A DNA stretch of 64,000 bases. Origin: an uncultured Clostridia bacterium (GTDB taxonomy: Bacteria > Bacillota > Clostridia > Oscillospirales > Ruminococcaceae). Location of the stretch: the NCBI GenBank assembly GCA_946567425.1, contig CAMNXF010000003.1, forward strand, positions 1-64,000, in the 5' to 3' direction. The translations under genes and the position numbers were made by a program. The notes under the pieces were generated by a model. That model searched no databases. It was given only the letters and a program-made list of their open reading frames with translations, and was not told where the DNA came from. Below are positions 50,568-59,883 of the stretch, piece by piece (the stretch's first letter is position 1; the number at the start of each line of letters is the position of its first letter).

Positions 50568-51503
50568 TTACTTACCGAGCGCCGCCTTTGTAACGGCAAC
50601 GATATTCTCCGCGCAGAGACCGTACTTTTTCAGAAGCTCCCTTGCGGGACCGCTCTCGCCAAATACATCGTTCATACCTATCTTAATAACGGGCACGGGA
50701 CACTCTTCCAGAACCACGTCGCCGACCGCCGAGCCGAGCCCGCCGATAACGCTGTGCTCCTCGACCGTAATTATCTTTCCCGTCTCGCGCGCCGCCTTTA
50801 TGATGATTTCGCGGTCTATGGGCTTTATCGTGTGGATATTGATTATCCGCGCGTCCACGCCCTGCTCCGCGAGCGCTCTGCCCGCTTCAACAGCCTCGGC
50901 AACCATAAGCCCCGACGCGATTATCGTGACGTCCTTGCCGTCCTTCATGGTAATTCCCTTGCCGACCTCGAACTTGTAGGTGTTCTCGTCGTTGAATATC
51001 GGCACGGCGAGCCGTCCGAACCGCAGATACGTCGGACCCTCGTACTCCGCCATCGCCAGCACCGCCGCCTTTGCCTCGACGTAGTCGGATGGATTGATGA
51101 TCGTCATTCCGGGGATAGTCCGCATAAGCGCAATATCCTCGTTGCACTGGTGTGTCGCACCGTCCTCGCCGACTGAAATTCCCGCGTGGGTCGCGCCGAT
51201 TTTTACGTTAAGATGTGGATAGCCTATCGAGTTGCGGACGATCTCGAACGCTCTCCCAGCCGCGAACATCGCGAACGAGCTTGCAAAAACGAGCTTTCCC
51301 GTAGTTGCGATACCCGCTGCGACGCCCATCATATTCGCCTCTGCAATGCCGCAGTTGAAGTGTTTTTCGGGGTACGCCTTCCTGAATACGCCCGTTTTTG
51401 TCGCGGCAGCCAGGTCCGCTTCGAGAACTATCAGATCATCGCGCTTTTCGGCGAGTGCGACAAGCCCGTCGCCGTATGCGTCGCGTGTTGCTTTATTTTC
51501 CAT
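50568..51503 (-). CDS. Transketolase, C-terminal subunit
   Basis: 311 residues covering the pyrimidine and C-terminal domains of a split transketolase. GIAEANMMGVAAGIA, SVGEDGATHQCNEDIALMRTIPGM and the later TVEEHSVIGGLGSAVGD are diagnostic. With the N-terminal subunit encoded 18 nt upstream it forms one active enzyme of the non-oxidative pentose phosphate pathway. Two-gene transketolases are common in Clostridia and archaea. GAAAGGAG lies upstream of the ATG. Confidence 0.96.
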   Translation of the reverse strand: MENKATRDAYGDGLVALAEKRDDLIVLEADLAAATKTGVFRKAYPEKHFNCGIAEANMMGVAAGIATTGKLVFASSFAMFAAGRAFEIVRNSIGYPHLNVKIGATHAGISVGEDGATHQCNEDIALMRTIPGMTIINPSDYVEAKAAVLAMAEYEGPTYLRFGRLAVPIFNDENTYKFEVGKGITMKDGKDVTIIASGLMVAEAVEAGRALAEQGVDARIINIHTIKPIDREIIIKAARETGKIITVEEHSVIGGLGSAVGDVVLEECPVPVIKIGMNDVFGESGPARELLKKYGLCAENIVAVTKAALGK

Positions 51504-51521
51504 TTTTACGCTCCTTTCAAA

Positions 51522-52364
51522 TTACGCTTCAAGCTCTGCAAGATGTTCTCTGAGCTGTTTCATCGCGCGTTCGTATTCCTCGTCGTTGGGCGCTTTTCCG
51601 TGCCAGCCTATAGAGTTCTCCATATAGTCAACGCCCTTGCCTTTTGTGGAGCGCATAACGATCATCGTGGGCTTCTGCATTACGGTCTCCGCCTCGTTGA
51701 ACGCCTTTTCCATTTCGTTGAAGTCGTGAGCGTTTATGCTGATAACGTGCCAGCCAAACGCCTCGAATTTCTCGTCAATGGGGTAGGGAGACATTACGTC
51801 GCCGATTTTGCCGTCAATCTGCAAGCCGTTGTTGTCAACGATTGCAACAAGGTTGTCAAGCTGATAATGCGCCGCGAACATCGCCGCCTCCCAGACTTCG
51901 CCCTCCTCGAGTTCGCCGTCGCCGAGTATCGCGTAGACCTTGTAGGTATCGCAGGAAATTTTCCCCGAAAGCGCCATTCCGCAAGCCGCGGAAATGCCCT
52001 GTCCGAGCGAACCAGTGCTCATATCCACACCGGGGATCTTTCCTCTTACGGGGTGTCCCTGCAAACGCGCGCCGATGTGACGGAGTGTTTTCAGTTCCTC
52101 CTCGGGGAAAAATCCGCGCTGTGCCAGAGCCGCGTATAATCCCGGCGCGGAATGTCCTTTCGACAGCACCAAACGGTCGCGCGTCGGCATCTGCGGGTCG
52201 GCGGGGTCGACGTTAAGACGGTGAATATACAGATAAGCCAACAAGTCCGCGATAGACAGCGAACCGCCGGGGTGTCCCGCCTTAGCCGAGTGAGTTCCCT
52301 CAATTACGCCCATTCTGATTTTTGTGGCAGTTATTTCAAGCTGCCTTACAAGTTTCTCGTCCAT
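51522..52364 (-). CDS. Transketolase, N-terminal (thiamine diphosphate) subunit
   Basis: 280 residues with the diphosphate-binding half of transketolase: GHPGGSLSIADLLAYLY, LSKGHSAPGLYAALA and the ThDP motif GDGELEEGEVWEAAMFAAHYQLDNLVAIVDNN. It pairs with the downstream C-terminal subunit. AGGAGGAAACT precedes the ATG. The cellulase gene downstream suggests the operon links polysaccharide use to pentose phosphate metabolism, but the arrangement may be chance. Confidence 0.96.
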   Translation of the reverse strand: MDEKLVRQLEITATKIRMGVIEGTHSAKAGHPGGSLSIADLLAYLYIHRLNVDPADPQMPTRDRLVLSKGHSAPGLYAALAQRGFFPEEELKTLRHIGARLQGHPVRGKIPGVDMSTGSLGQGISAACGMALSGKISCDTYKVYAILGDGELEEGEVWEAAMFAAHYQLDNLVAIVDNNGLQIDGKIGDVMSPYPIDEKFEAFGWHVISINAHDFNEMEKAFNEAETVMQKPTMIVMRSTKGKGVDYMENSIGWHGKAPNDEEYERAMKQLREHLAELEA

Positions 52365-52410
52365 AGTTTCCTCCTATGATTTTTTCTCTATTATAAAAGT
52401 TATATACCTC

Positions 52411-53109
52411 TTACTTGCAGATATACCCCAAAGCCCTCGGGAAATTGCTCCCCGAAAAGCCCGGGTCAATACCCCATGCCGCCGCGATCTCGATAACATG
52501 ATCCTCGCTCGGCACCTGAACTCTCTCGGGATCCTCGGCAGCACTCGATATCAGATTCGTGAAACCCAGATGCTGCTCCTCGGGAGTAATCCCACCCCTA
52601 TTTATGATGACCTCGCCGTCGCATCCGCACCAACCGTAGCCGCGAACCATTTCGCCGTTGACGTACTTCACCCATGCATGATACTCCGAAACGCGGTGTG
52701 TTGAGAAGTATTGCAGCTCGGGGAACTTTTTCGCGCTCTCGTCCAGAAGCTCGGGCGCGAGTGTGAGAATATCCATTCCGTAATTTACCACCAACACATA
52801 CCCGTTCAGCACGGGCGAAACGAACCGATAGCCGTTGTACGCCATTTCAATGCCCTTATCCCAATTAGACGGCTCATAGTTTTTCAAGCCGAGTTTCCGG
52901 ATAACGTCCAACGGGGAATCCGACCTCACGCACAACCAGTTGCACTTGTAGCCGAACGGCACGGGAAGATCGGGCTCGGTGCCCGTTGCGGGGCGGACAG
53001 GCTCGGCCAGCTTTACTTCGAGCGTCTTTTTTTCGGCATTTTCCGTTTTCGGCTGCTTTTCTTTATTCAGATATTTGCTTTCTTCGAACAATTCATCTAA
53101 AAATCCCAT
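52411..53109 (-). CDS. Unknown protein, tandem paralog 1
   Basis: About 232 residues from the ATG at 53109 (GGAGAAG upstream; four codons later than the frame start). A charged N-terminal 50 residues precede a core domain of about 180: VPFGYKCNWLCVR, VSPVLNGYVLVVNYG, EYHAWVKYVNGEMVRGYGWCG, GEVIINRGGITPEE. The same core, in the same order, occurs in the next gene (53125-53916). It is soluble, with no signal peptide. I do not recognise the family; the layout recalls small immunity-type proteins, which is only an impression. Confidence 0.7.
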   Translation of the reverse strand: MGFLDELFEESKYLNKEKQPKTENAEKKTLEVKLAEPVRPATGTEPDLPVPFGYKCNWLCVRSDSPLDVIRKLGLKNYEPSNWDKGIEMAYNGYRFVSPVLNGYVLVVNYGMDILTLAPELLDESAKKFPELQYFSTHRVSEYHAWVKYVNGEMVRGYGWCGCDGEVIINRGGITPEEQHLGFTNLISSAAEDPERVQVPSEDHVIEIAAAWGIDPGFSGSNFPRALGYICK

Positions 53110-53124
53110 TTTCTTCTCCATTCG

Positions 53125-53916
53125 TCAATTATAATCACACAAAAATCCCATGGATTCCGGATATGTCTTACGTTGAAAGAGCGTGTCGATACCCCATGCG
53201 GCGGCAACATCGAGAACATTCTGCTCGTCAGGAAAGTCATAGTTATCCCAATCTGCCTCGCTGTCCGGCAGCAAGTTAGTAAGCCCAAGTTCCGTTTCCT
53301 CGGAAGTAACCGCGCCCTTGTTCAGCAGCACCTCTCCAATATCGCCGCAGTAACCGTAGCCGCGTACCATTTCGCCGCCGACGTACTTTACCCACGCGTG
53401 ATATTCGACAACGTGGTGTGTGCTGAAAAACTGCAGCTCAGAGAACTTTTTTGCAAGCTCGTCGAGACGTGAGGGGTCGGTATCAAGGATATCCGTTCCC
53501 CAAGCCACAACAAGCACATAACCGTCCAACACGGGCGACACGAACACGCCTCTGTTGCCGTAAACGCCGTCGTTCCAGTTGCATACGCGCGGGTTCTTCA
53601 AGCCGATCTTTTCGATCACTTCCTCGGGCGAGCTTGCTTTGACACACAACCACGAGTTTTTGTACCCGAACGGCACGGGCTTGTCGGGAACGACCTGCGC
53701 GGCGGACGCGTTAATTCGCGGAGGCGCATTGTCCGTGCCGTCCGACGGACTTACCGATATTCCCGACAGCGCCGAATTTGCTGCGCTTGACCAACTTGAC
53801 GCGCCCGCAGAACTTTTAACGCTTGCGGCGTTCGCTTTATCCGCGCTTTTTTGTCCGGCATTAAGCCCCATGCCGTCCGTAAATGCCTTGACCAGTTCCT
53901 TAAAAAAATCCGGCAT
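53125..53916 (-). CDS. Unknown protein, tandem paralog 2
   Basis: 263 residues. An Ala/Ser-rich N-terminal 75 residues (KANAASVKSSAGASS) precede the core shared with the upstream-numbered paralog: PVPFGYKNSWLCVK, VSPVLDGYVLVVAWGTDIL, EYHAWVKYVGGEMVRGYGYCG, GEVLLNKGAVTSEE. Identity over the core looks high by eye (most landmark residues are shared), so the pair arose by duplication. The N-termini are unrelated. GTGAGGT lies upstream of the ATG. Function unknown. Confidence 0.72.
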   Translation of the reverse strand: MPDFFKELVKAFTDGMGLNAGQKSADKANAASVKSSAGASSWSSAANSALSGISVSPSDGTDNAPPRINASAAQVVPDKPVPFGYKNSWLCVKASSPEEVIEKIGLKNPRVCNWNDGVYGNRGVFVSPVLDGYVLVVAWGTDILDTDPSRLDELAKKFSELQFFSTHHVVEYHAWVKYVGGEMVRGYGYCGDIGEVLLNKGAVTSEETELGLTNLLPDSEADWDNYDFPDEQNVLDVAAAWGIDTLFQRKTYPESMGFLCDYN

Positions 53917-53923
53917 AGTTACC

Positions 53924-54736
53924 TCACAATTTTTCGATATAGTCGATGACCTCGGCTATCGCGCCGCTGTTATTGTCGCAGACGATAATGTCCGCAGCCG
54001 TCTTTACACTCGGCTGAGCGCTCGCTACCGCCGCGCCGAGATCTGCCTTTTGTATCATCGTCGTATCGTTCATATAGTCGCCCGAAGCCACCGAGAACCT
54101 GTCCTCGGCGTGCAGCAGACGTATCAGCTCCGCGAAGCCGCGTGACTTGTCAACTCCGCTCGGCAGACACTCAAAATAATGCGGCGCGGAACGCACCCAC
54201 TGCGCGTCCTCGAAACCGCTACTGCCGCGAACCGCCATTTCCACCTCGTCAAGTTCGTCGGGAGGCGCGGCTATCACGAATTTCAGCCAGCCGCCCTCGG
54301 GTATTTCGTCGAGCGGACGGCGGTCGGGAGTGACGCTCTCCATTTCCAGATGCTCGCGCTCGGTCTCGTTCAGAAACGGCACGAAAACTGTGTGCTGATG
54401 CAGCACCTCGAAGCCGAGCCTGTTCGGGAACATATCGTTTATTCTGCGGATATATTCGCGTGCCTGAGAGCCTATTTCGCACTGCCAAAGGAACCTGTCC
54501 TGTTTAAAGTCGAACACGCCCGCGCCGTTAAACAGCACCGACGGTATATCCAGATGAAGCACGTCCTCGACTATTCGCCTTGCCATTGCCCAGCCGCGCC
54601 CCGTCGCCGTCGTGAACAGCCCGCCGCCCGCGCGGAAACGCTCTATCGCCGCCATATCACGGTCAAGAATGCGCTTGTCGTCGGTCAGCAGCGTACCGTC
54701 AAGGTCGGTCATATAAATCACCTTGCCGAAATCCAT
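53924..54736 (-). CDS. HAD superfamily phosphatase, Cof type
   Basis: About 270 residues from the ATG at 54736 (GGAGG seven bases upstream); the frame runs two codons further to a TTG. Motif I is MTDLDGTLLTDD, motif II is TTATGRG, and motif IV is VASGDYMNDTTMI. A large C2B cap lies between. Substrate unknown, probably a sugar phosphate. It lies 7 nt upstream of the second unknown paralog in the same direction, so the two may be co-transcribed. Confidence 0.9.
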   Translation of the reverse strand: MDFGKVIYMTDLDGTLLTDDKRILDRDMAAIERFRAGGGLFTTATGRGWAMARRIVEDVLHLDIPSVLFNGAGVFDFKQDRFLWQCEIGSQAREYIRRINDMFPNRLGFEVLHQHTVFVPFLNETEREHLEMESVTPDRRPLDEIPEGGWLKFVIAAPPDELDEVEMAVRGSSGFEDAQWVRSAPHYFECLPSGVDKSRGFAELIRLLHAEDRFSVASGDYMNDTTMIQKADLGAAVASAQPSVKTAADIIVCDNNSGAIAEVIDYIEKL

Positions 54737-54773
54737 ATCCAAACCTCCGCTCCCGTGTTATACGGATAATTTT

Positions 54774-55526
54774 TCACAGCCTCAGCCACTCGTCCATATT
54801 GTAGTTCACCCAAATGTCGGACTTCCCCGCCTTTTCCAAACGGTTTGCCAACGGATCATACCGCCTGCCGTTTCTGTCAAGTATCCCCGAAAATCGCTCC
54901 AAGCGCTCCATGCGAAGCAAAACGTTCGCAATTTTTGTTCCGCTGAGCTTGTCCGCCGCCAGCGTGAAATCAAGATATCGTATTGCCGACCGCGTCAAGC
55001 TCTCAATATCGTTCAGCTTGTGCAGTTCATAGATTTTCAGTCCGAGCAAATTCGGCATCTTCCCGAAATCGGGCAGACTCTCCACTGCGGGCAGTGAACA
55101 TAAAAACAGCTTGCGTAGCCCCGAAACCCTCTCCAAAAACGACAAGTCGGAAACCTTACGCATTTCCTCAAGCGCAAGATATTCCAAATTTTCTGTAAGT
55201 AATCCCTCAAAGCCCTTGTTCAGCCTATCATAAATTGTAAGACTTTTTACTTTGGGAATCCGCACATTTATAAGCTCTGCGTCCGATGTGATCTTCATTG
55301 TCAAACGATCAAGCAACTTCAGCTCCGATATTCCGTCAACATTCGCGAAATTCCCGTTGATAAACAGTGTCTCAACATTCGGATAGTCGGTCAACAAACT
55401 TAAATCGGCATTCTTGTTGTCGGTATAAACACAAAGATCTTTCACATCCTTGGGGTTTTGACCAAGAAGATTTACCGTAGTTTCTTTTTTTCCGATCTTC
55501 ACGGTAGGATTGATGATCTCAAACAT
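54774..55526 (-). CDS. Leucine-rich-repeat-like protein, cytoplasmic
   Basis: 250 residues. Between about 40 and 200 there are six or so repeat units of about 22 residues with the pattern LxxLxxLxLxxN (YPNVETLFINGN; ISELKLLDRLTMKI; IPKVKSLTIYDR; TENLEYLALEEM; VSGLRKLFLCSL; MPNLLGLKIYEL). No signal peptide, so it should act inside the cell, perhaps as a protein-binding scaffold. It is nearly contiguous with rluD (1 bp gap). AGAGGTG precedes the ATG. Confidence 0.8.
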   Translation of the reverse strand: MFEIINPTVKIGKKETTVNLLGQNPKDVKDLCVYTDNKNADLSLLTDYPNVETLFINGNFANVDGISELKLLDRLTMKITSDAELINVRIPKVKSLTIYDRLNKGFEGLLTENLEYLALEEMRKVSDLSFLERVSGLRKLFLCSLPAVESLPDFGKMPNLLGLKIYELHKLNDIESLTRSAIRYLDFTLAADKLSGTKIANVLLRMERLERFSGILDRNGRRYDPLANRLEKAGKSDIWVNYNMDEWLRL

Positions 55527-55527
55527 A

Positions 55528-56424
55528 TCACACCTCTATGCTTCTGAGAAATTTCACAAAATATTCGGGCAGATCTGAATTGAATTCCATATACTCGCCC
55601 GTCCTTGGGTGGACGAATCCTATCTTCTTCGCGTGCAAACACTGTCCGTTCAGCCATTTCGGCTTGCCGCTGCCGTAGACCTCGTCGCCCGCGACGGGGT
55701 GTCCGATGTAGCTCATGTGCACGCGTATCTGGTGCGTTCTCCCCGTTTCGAGCCGAACCGCCAGATGCGTGTAGCCCGCGTAATTGCGTATCACGGCGTA
55801 ATGCGTTACCGCCTCACGCGAATTTTCGAGGGTCACGCACATACGCTTGCGGTTGGTCTTGTGCCGCCCTATGGGAGCGTTCACCGTGCCGTTCTCTTTT
55901 ATGCAGCCCGTCACGACCGCGCTGTATTCGCGCGTAAACGTGTGCGACTTTATCTGCTCGGACAGCCCGATGTGCGCGAGATCATTCTTCGCGACCATTA
56001 GCAGCCCGCTCGTGTCCTTGTCAATTCGGTGAACTATCCCGGGGCGTATCTCGCCGTTTATCCCCGACAGGCTCCCGCCGCAGTGAAACATCAGCGCGTT
56101 GACCAACGTTCCCGAATAATGTCCAACCGCCGGGTGAACTACCATGCCCTTAGGCTTGTTCACCACGAGCAAATCCGCATCCTCGTAGACAATCTCGAGT
56201 GGGATATCCTCGGGGAGAATATCGGCGTTCTGCGGCTCGGGGAGCGAGATCACCACCTCCGCGCCCTCGGACGGGACGTCCTTTTTGCCGCACGGTTTGC
56301 CGTTTACGGTAACGTTTCCCAGCTCTATCAGCCTTACCGCCGCGCTGCGCGAAAGCTCGGTGCTATCGGATATCAGCTTATCCAGACGGCAGCCGCCCGC
56401 CGCGTTAAACCTTATCGTCTCCAT
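55528..56424 (-). CDS. rluD: 23S rRNA pseudouridine synthase, RluD family
   Basis: About 298 residues from the ATG at 56424 (GAGGAGAG directly upstream). An N-terminal S4 domain (RLDKLISDSTELSRSAAVRLIELGNVTVNGK) precedes the catalytic domain with HRIDKDTSGLLMVAKND, which holds the catalytic Asp; canonical RLDKDTSG has Leu where Ile stands here. It converts uridines of 23S rRNA to pseudouridine. It overlaps lspA by 20 nt, the standard lspA-rluD arrangement. Confidence 0.94.
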   Translation of the reverse strand: METIRFNAAGGCRLDKLISDSTELSRSAAVRLIELGNVTVNGKPCGKKDVPSEGAEVVISLPEPQNADILPEDIPLEIVYEDADLLVVNKPKGMVVHPAVGHYSGTLVNALMFHCGGSLSGINGEIRPGIVHRIDKDTSGLLMVAKNDLAHIGLSEQIKSHTFTREYSAVVTGCIKENGTVNAPIGRHKTNRKRMCVTLENSREAVTHYAVIRNYAGYTHLAVRLETGRTHQIRVHMSYIGHPVAGDEVYGSGKPKWLNGQCLHAKKIGFVHPRTGEYMEFNSDLPEYFVKFLRSIEV

Positions 56425-56929
56425 TACTCTCCTCGGCGGCAATCTCCGCCTTTTTCTTTTTGCGGTTCTTTATCTCGTCGCAGATCACGGCGATCATAAA
56501 CAATATCGAGCCGCAGACCGCGCAAATATCGGCAACGTTGAATATCGGGAAATTAATCAGCCGAAAATCAATAAAATCCACGACCAGTCCGTCGTTGAAA
56601 ATTCGGTCGATAAGATTGCCCGCGCCGCCGCTCAGAATAAGCCCCACAGCCGCGACATAAACGGGGCGCTTGACCTTTTTGAAAATCAACACATACAACA
56701 GAAAAAGAATTACCAGAGAGGTGAACACGATCAGCAGCCACCTTTGTCCTTTAAGTTTGCTGAAAGCCGCACCGTCGTTCAAGCAGTAATAGACGTTTAG
56801 AACCTCAGTATTGCCGAATTTAATGATATGAATAGTGTCCTTCAGCTCCATGTTCGCAACCACAAGATTTTTCGTAATCCTGTCAACGCCGACCAGCAGA
56901 GCCGCTATCAATAGCCAGATGTATTGCAA
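56405..56929 (-). CDS. lspA: Lipoprotein signal peptidase (signal peptidase II)
   Basis: 174 residues from a TTG start with GGGGAA six bases upstream. Four membrane segments. The first catalytic Asp motif is in NDGAAFSKL, the second in the VVDFIDF/FNVADICA region; GGAGNLIDRIF lies between. It cleaves signal peptides of the many lipoproteins encoded in this window. A hydrophilic tail (NRKKKKAEIAAEESNGDDKV) extends past the usual end. A terminator lies between ileS and lspA, so lspA may have its own promoter in the AT-rich gap. Confidence 0.95.
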   Translation of the reverse strand: MQYIWLLIAALLVGVDRITKNLVVANMELKDTIHIIKFGNTEVLNVYYCLNDGAAFSKLKGQRWLLIVFTSLVILFLLYVLIFKKVKRPVYVAAVGLILSGGAGNLIDRIFNDGLVVDFIDFRLINFPIFNVADICAVCGSILFMIAVICDEIKNRKKKKAEIAAEESNGDDKV

Positions 56930-56997
56930 GTAAAATTCCCCATTTCATACCTAAATTTATCCGTTTTGTACATATATCTCTTTCTCTTCATAAAACG

Positions 56998-57032
56998 CAA
57001 AAATCGGGAAGGGGAAAATACCCCTCCCTGAT
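56998..57032 (-). terminator. Terminator after ileS
   Basis: On the minus strand: TCAGGGAGGGG, a TATTTT loop and CCCCTTCCCGA, then TTTTTG. A stem of about 10 bp with a T-run, separating ileS from lspA. Confidence 0.88.
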
Positions 57033-57042
57033 CTTTTATTGC

Positions 57043-59853
57043 TTATTCAAAATGAGTTTTGATAACGTCCGCGCAACGCTTGCACAGGTTAGGGTATTTG
57101 CTGTCGATGCCGACCGTATCGTCGAACTTCCAGCAGCGCTCACATGCGCAGCCCGCCTTTTTCGTTGCCGTAACGGAGCAGACAGCGCCCTTGTATTCAC
57201 CCTCGCCGTCCGCGTTCACCTTAACGCCCGATACGATACAAGCGTCCGCAAGCTCGTTTTCAAGTGCCTTTACACTCTCGTCGGAGGTGAAAATCTCAAC
57301 CATAGCCTCGAGCGACTTGCCGATAACCTTATCGGCGCGCTTAAGCTCAAGCGCCGCCAGAACGTCGTCGCGTATCGCGTGTATCTTCGCCCACTTCTCC
57401 TCGTCGGCGGTAACGCCTGTCTTTTCGGGCATCTGGTTGAAGATGACCGAGCGCAGGTCGTCGTCATTTCTGTGCGGCATAAACTGCCATATCTCGTCGG
57501 CAGTGTAGCACAGGATAGGCGCTATCAGCCGCACGAGCGAATCGAGAATAACGTACATCGCGGTCTGTACGGACTTTCTCGCGGGAGAATCCGCAGCCTC
57601 ACAATAGAGCGTATCCTTGACGATATCAAGATAGAAGTTCGACATATCCACAACACAGAAACTGATAAGCGTGTGATAAGCGAGGTAGTAGTCAAACGCC
57701 TCATACGATGCCTTAACCTTTTCAATGACCTCGTCGAGCCGCGCGAGCGCCCACTTGTCAAGCTCGCGGAGCTTGTCAAAATCTACCATTTCAGTGTTCG
57801 GGTCGAAGCCCTTGCTGTCGCCGAGATTGCCGAGAATATAACGCGCGGTGTTGCGTATCTTGCGGTAGCTTTCGGAGAGCTGCTTCAGCATATCCTTGGA
57901 AACGCGAATATCCGCATGATAATCGAGCGAAGCCACCCACAGGCGCAGAACGTCCGCGCCGAAGTCCTTGATGACCTCCTCGGGAAAAATCTGGTTGCCC
58001 TTAGATTTGTGCATCTGTTGACCGTTTCCGTCGACTACCCAGCCATGCGTGCAGACCGCCTTGTAGGGCGCTTGTCCCGTAGTCGCGACTGACGTGAGCA
58101 GGCTAGACTGGAACCAGCCGCGGTACTGGTCGCAGCCCTCGAGGTACATATCCGCGGGCCACGAAAGCTCGGGGCGCTCCTTGAGGACAGCCGCGTGCGT
58201 GCAGCCGCTGTCGAACCACACGTCGAAAATATCCATTTCCTTGCGGAATTTACCGCAGCCGCACTCGCATTTAACATCGGCGGGAATAAACTCGCTCGCG
58301 TCCTTTGCGTACCACGCGTCGGAGCTCTCCGCTCTGAAAAGGTCAGAAATAGCCTTTATCGTGGTATCGTTGATGATCGTCTTTCCACAGTCCTCGCAGT
58401 AGAGCATAGGAATAGGCACGCCCCATCGTCTCTGGCGTGAAATGCACCAGTCGGAGCGCATATTGACCATATTCTTGATACGCTCCTCGCCCCACTCGGG
58501 AATCCACTGTACGCCCTCGATAGCCTTGATCGTCTCGGGCTTGAACATATCCACGTTGCAGAACCACTGGTCGGTCGCGCGATAAATTATCGGCTCGTGG
58601 CAGCGCCAGCAATGCGGATACGGGTGAACTATCTTCTGCATAGCGAGCAGCGTGTTGTCATTCTCCAGCCGTTGCGCGATTGCCTTGTTAGCGTCCGCGG
58701 TCTTTAACCCCACGAACTCGCCCGCCTCGTCGGTGAGCACGCCCTTTGCGTCAACGGGTACGATTATGTTGAACATTCCCTTGTACTCGGGCTTCATGCA
58801 GACCTCGAAGTCCTCCACGCCGAAGCCCGGCGCAGTATGAACGCAGCCTGTGCCGCTGTCAAGCGTAACATGATTTCCCACGATAACCGGGGAACGTCTT
58901 GGCAGGAACGGGTGGTCAGTCTCGATAAGCTCGAGGTCGCTGCCCTTGAAGCTGCCAACAGTGCTGTATTTCGTGATACCTACGGCGCTCATCACCGTAT
59001 CGACGAGCTCCTTAGCCATAAGCAGATACTCGCCGTTGGACTTGCTCTCCTCGTTCTCGACCTTGACAAACGTGTACTCGTAATTCGGTCCGAGACAGAT
59101 AGCGAGGTTGCCGGGTAGCGTCCATGTGGTGGTCGTCCAGATAACGACGAACGCCTTTTTGAGATCCATCCCGAGGTCTCCGAACTTACCCTTGTCGTCA
59201 ACAAGAGGGAACTTAACGTAAATGGAATAGCAAGGATCGTCCTGATACTCAATCTCCGCTTCAGCAAGCGCAGTGTTGCAGTCCGCGCACCAGTAAACAG
59301 GCTTTAGACCCTTGTAGATGTAGCCCATTTTGTACATTTCGCCAAAAACTTCAACCTGCTTAGCCTCAAAAGCGGGATTTATGGTGAGGTAGGGGTCGTC
59401 AAAATCGCCCCAAACTCCGAGACGCTTGAACTGCGCCTTCTGGTCGTCAAGACATGAAAGCGCGAACTGACGGCAGCTCTTGCGCAGCTCCACGGGGTCA
59501 ACCGCTCCGCTGTCAACGCCAAGCTGCTTTATCGCTTTAAGCTCGATAGGCAGACCGTGGCAGTCCCAACCAGGAACATAATTCGCGTTGTAGCCCGTCA
59601 TAGCCTTGTATTTTACGATAATATCCTTTAACACCTTGTTGAGCGCGGTGCCGAGGTGAATGTTTCCGTTTGCGTAGGGAGGTCCATCGTGCAAAGTGTA
59701 AGGCTTTTTCCCCTTATTCTTCTCCGCAAGCGCGTAGTACATACGCCCGCTCTCCCACTTCGCCAACATATCCGGCTCTCTCTTAGGCAGATTGCCGCGC
59801 ATCGGAAACTCGGTCTGCGGCAGATTTACCGTACTGTTAAGATCCACTGACAT
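57043..59853 (-). CDS. ileS: Isoleucyl-tRNA synthetase
   Basis: 936 residues. PYANGNIHLGTALNKVLKD carries the HIGH motif as HLGT; the KMSKS loop is MHKSKGNQIF. The editing domain (CP1) and the C-terminal zinc ribbon CERCWKFDD...CKRCADVI are present. Length and arrangement match bacterial type 1 IleRS, the form sensitive to mupirocin in other species (family knowledge). It lies downstream of divIVA in the classical Gram-positive order. No T-box is visible upstream. CCAAGGAGAG precedes the ATG. Confidence 0.96.
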   Translation of the reverse strand: MSVDLNSTVNLPQTEFPMRGNLPKREPDMLAKWESGRMYYALAEKNKGKKPYTLHDGPPYANGNIHLGTALNKVLKDIIVKYKAMTGYNANYVPGWDCHGLPIELKAIKQLGVDSGAVDPVELRKSCRQFALSCLDDQKAQFKRLGVWGDFDDPYLTINPAFEAKQVEVFGEMYKMGYIYKGLKPVYWCADCNTALAEAEIEYQDDPCYSIYVKFPLVDDKGKFGDLGMDLKKAFVVIWTTTTWTLPGNLAICLGPNYEYTFVKVENEESKSNGEYLLMAKELVDTVMSAVGITKYSTVGSFKGSDLELIETDHPFLPRRSPVIVGNHVTLDSGTGCVHTAPGFGVEDFEVCMKPEYKGMFNIIVPVDAKGVLTDEAGEFVGLKTADANKAIAQRLENDNTLLAMQKIVHPYPHCWRCHEPIIYRATDQWFCNVDMFKPETIKAIEGVQWIPEWGEERIKNMVNMRSDWCISRQRRWGVPIPMLYCEDCGKTIINDTTIKAISDLFRAESSDAWYAKDASEFIPADVKCECGCGKFRKEMDIFDVWFDSGCTHAAVLKERPELSWPADMYLEGCDQYRGWFQSSLLTSVATTGQAPYKAVCTHGWVVDGNGQQMHKSKGNQIFPEEVIKDFGADVLRLWVASLDYHADIRVSKDMLKQLSESYRKIRNTARYILGNLGDSKGFDPNTEMVDFDKLRELDKWALARLDEVIEKVKASYEAFDYYLAYHTLISFCVVDMSNFYLDIVKDTLYCEAADSPARKSVQTAMYVILDSLVRLIAPILCYTADEIWQFMPHRNDDDLRSVIFNQMPEKTGVTADEEKWAKIHAIRDDVLAALELKRADKVIGKSLEAMVEIFTSDESVKALENELADACIVSGVKVNADGEGEYKGAVCSVTATKKAGCACERCWKFDDTVGIDSKYPNLCKRCADVIKTHFE

Positions 59854-59883
59854 AATGTCTCTCCTTGGTTTTGTTTTTATATT

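Noticed and set aside
59854-59883. T-box upstream of ileS
   Set aside because: The gap to divIVA is only about 30 nt and contains just the binding site, so there is no room for a T-box.
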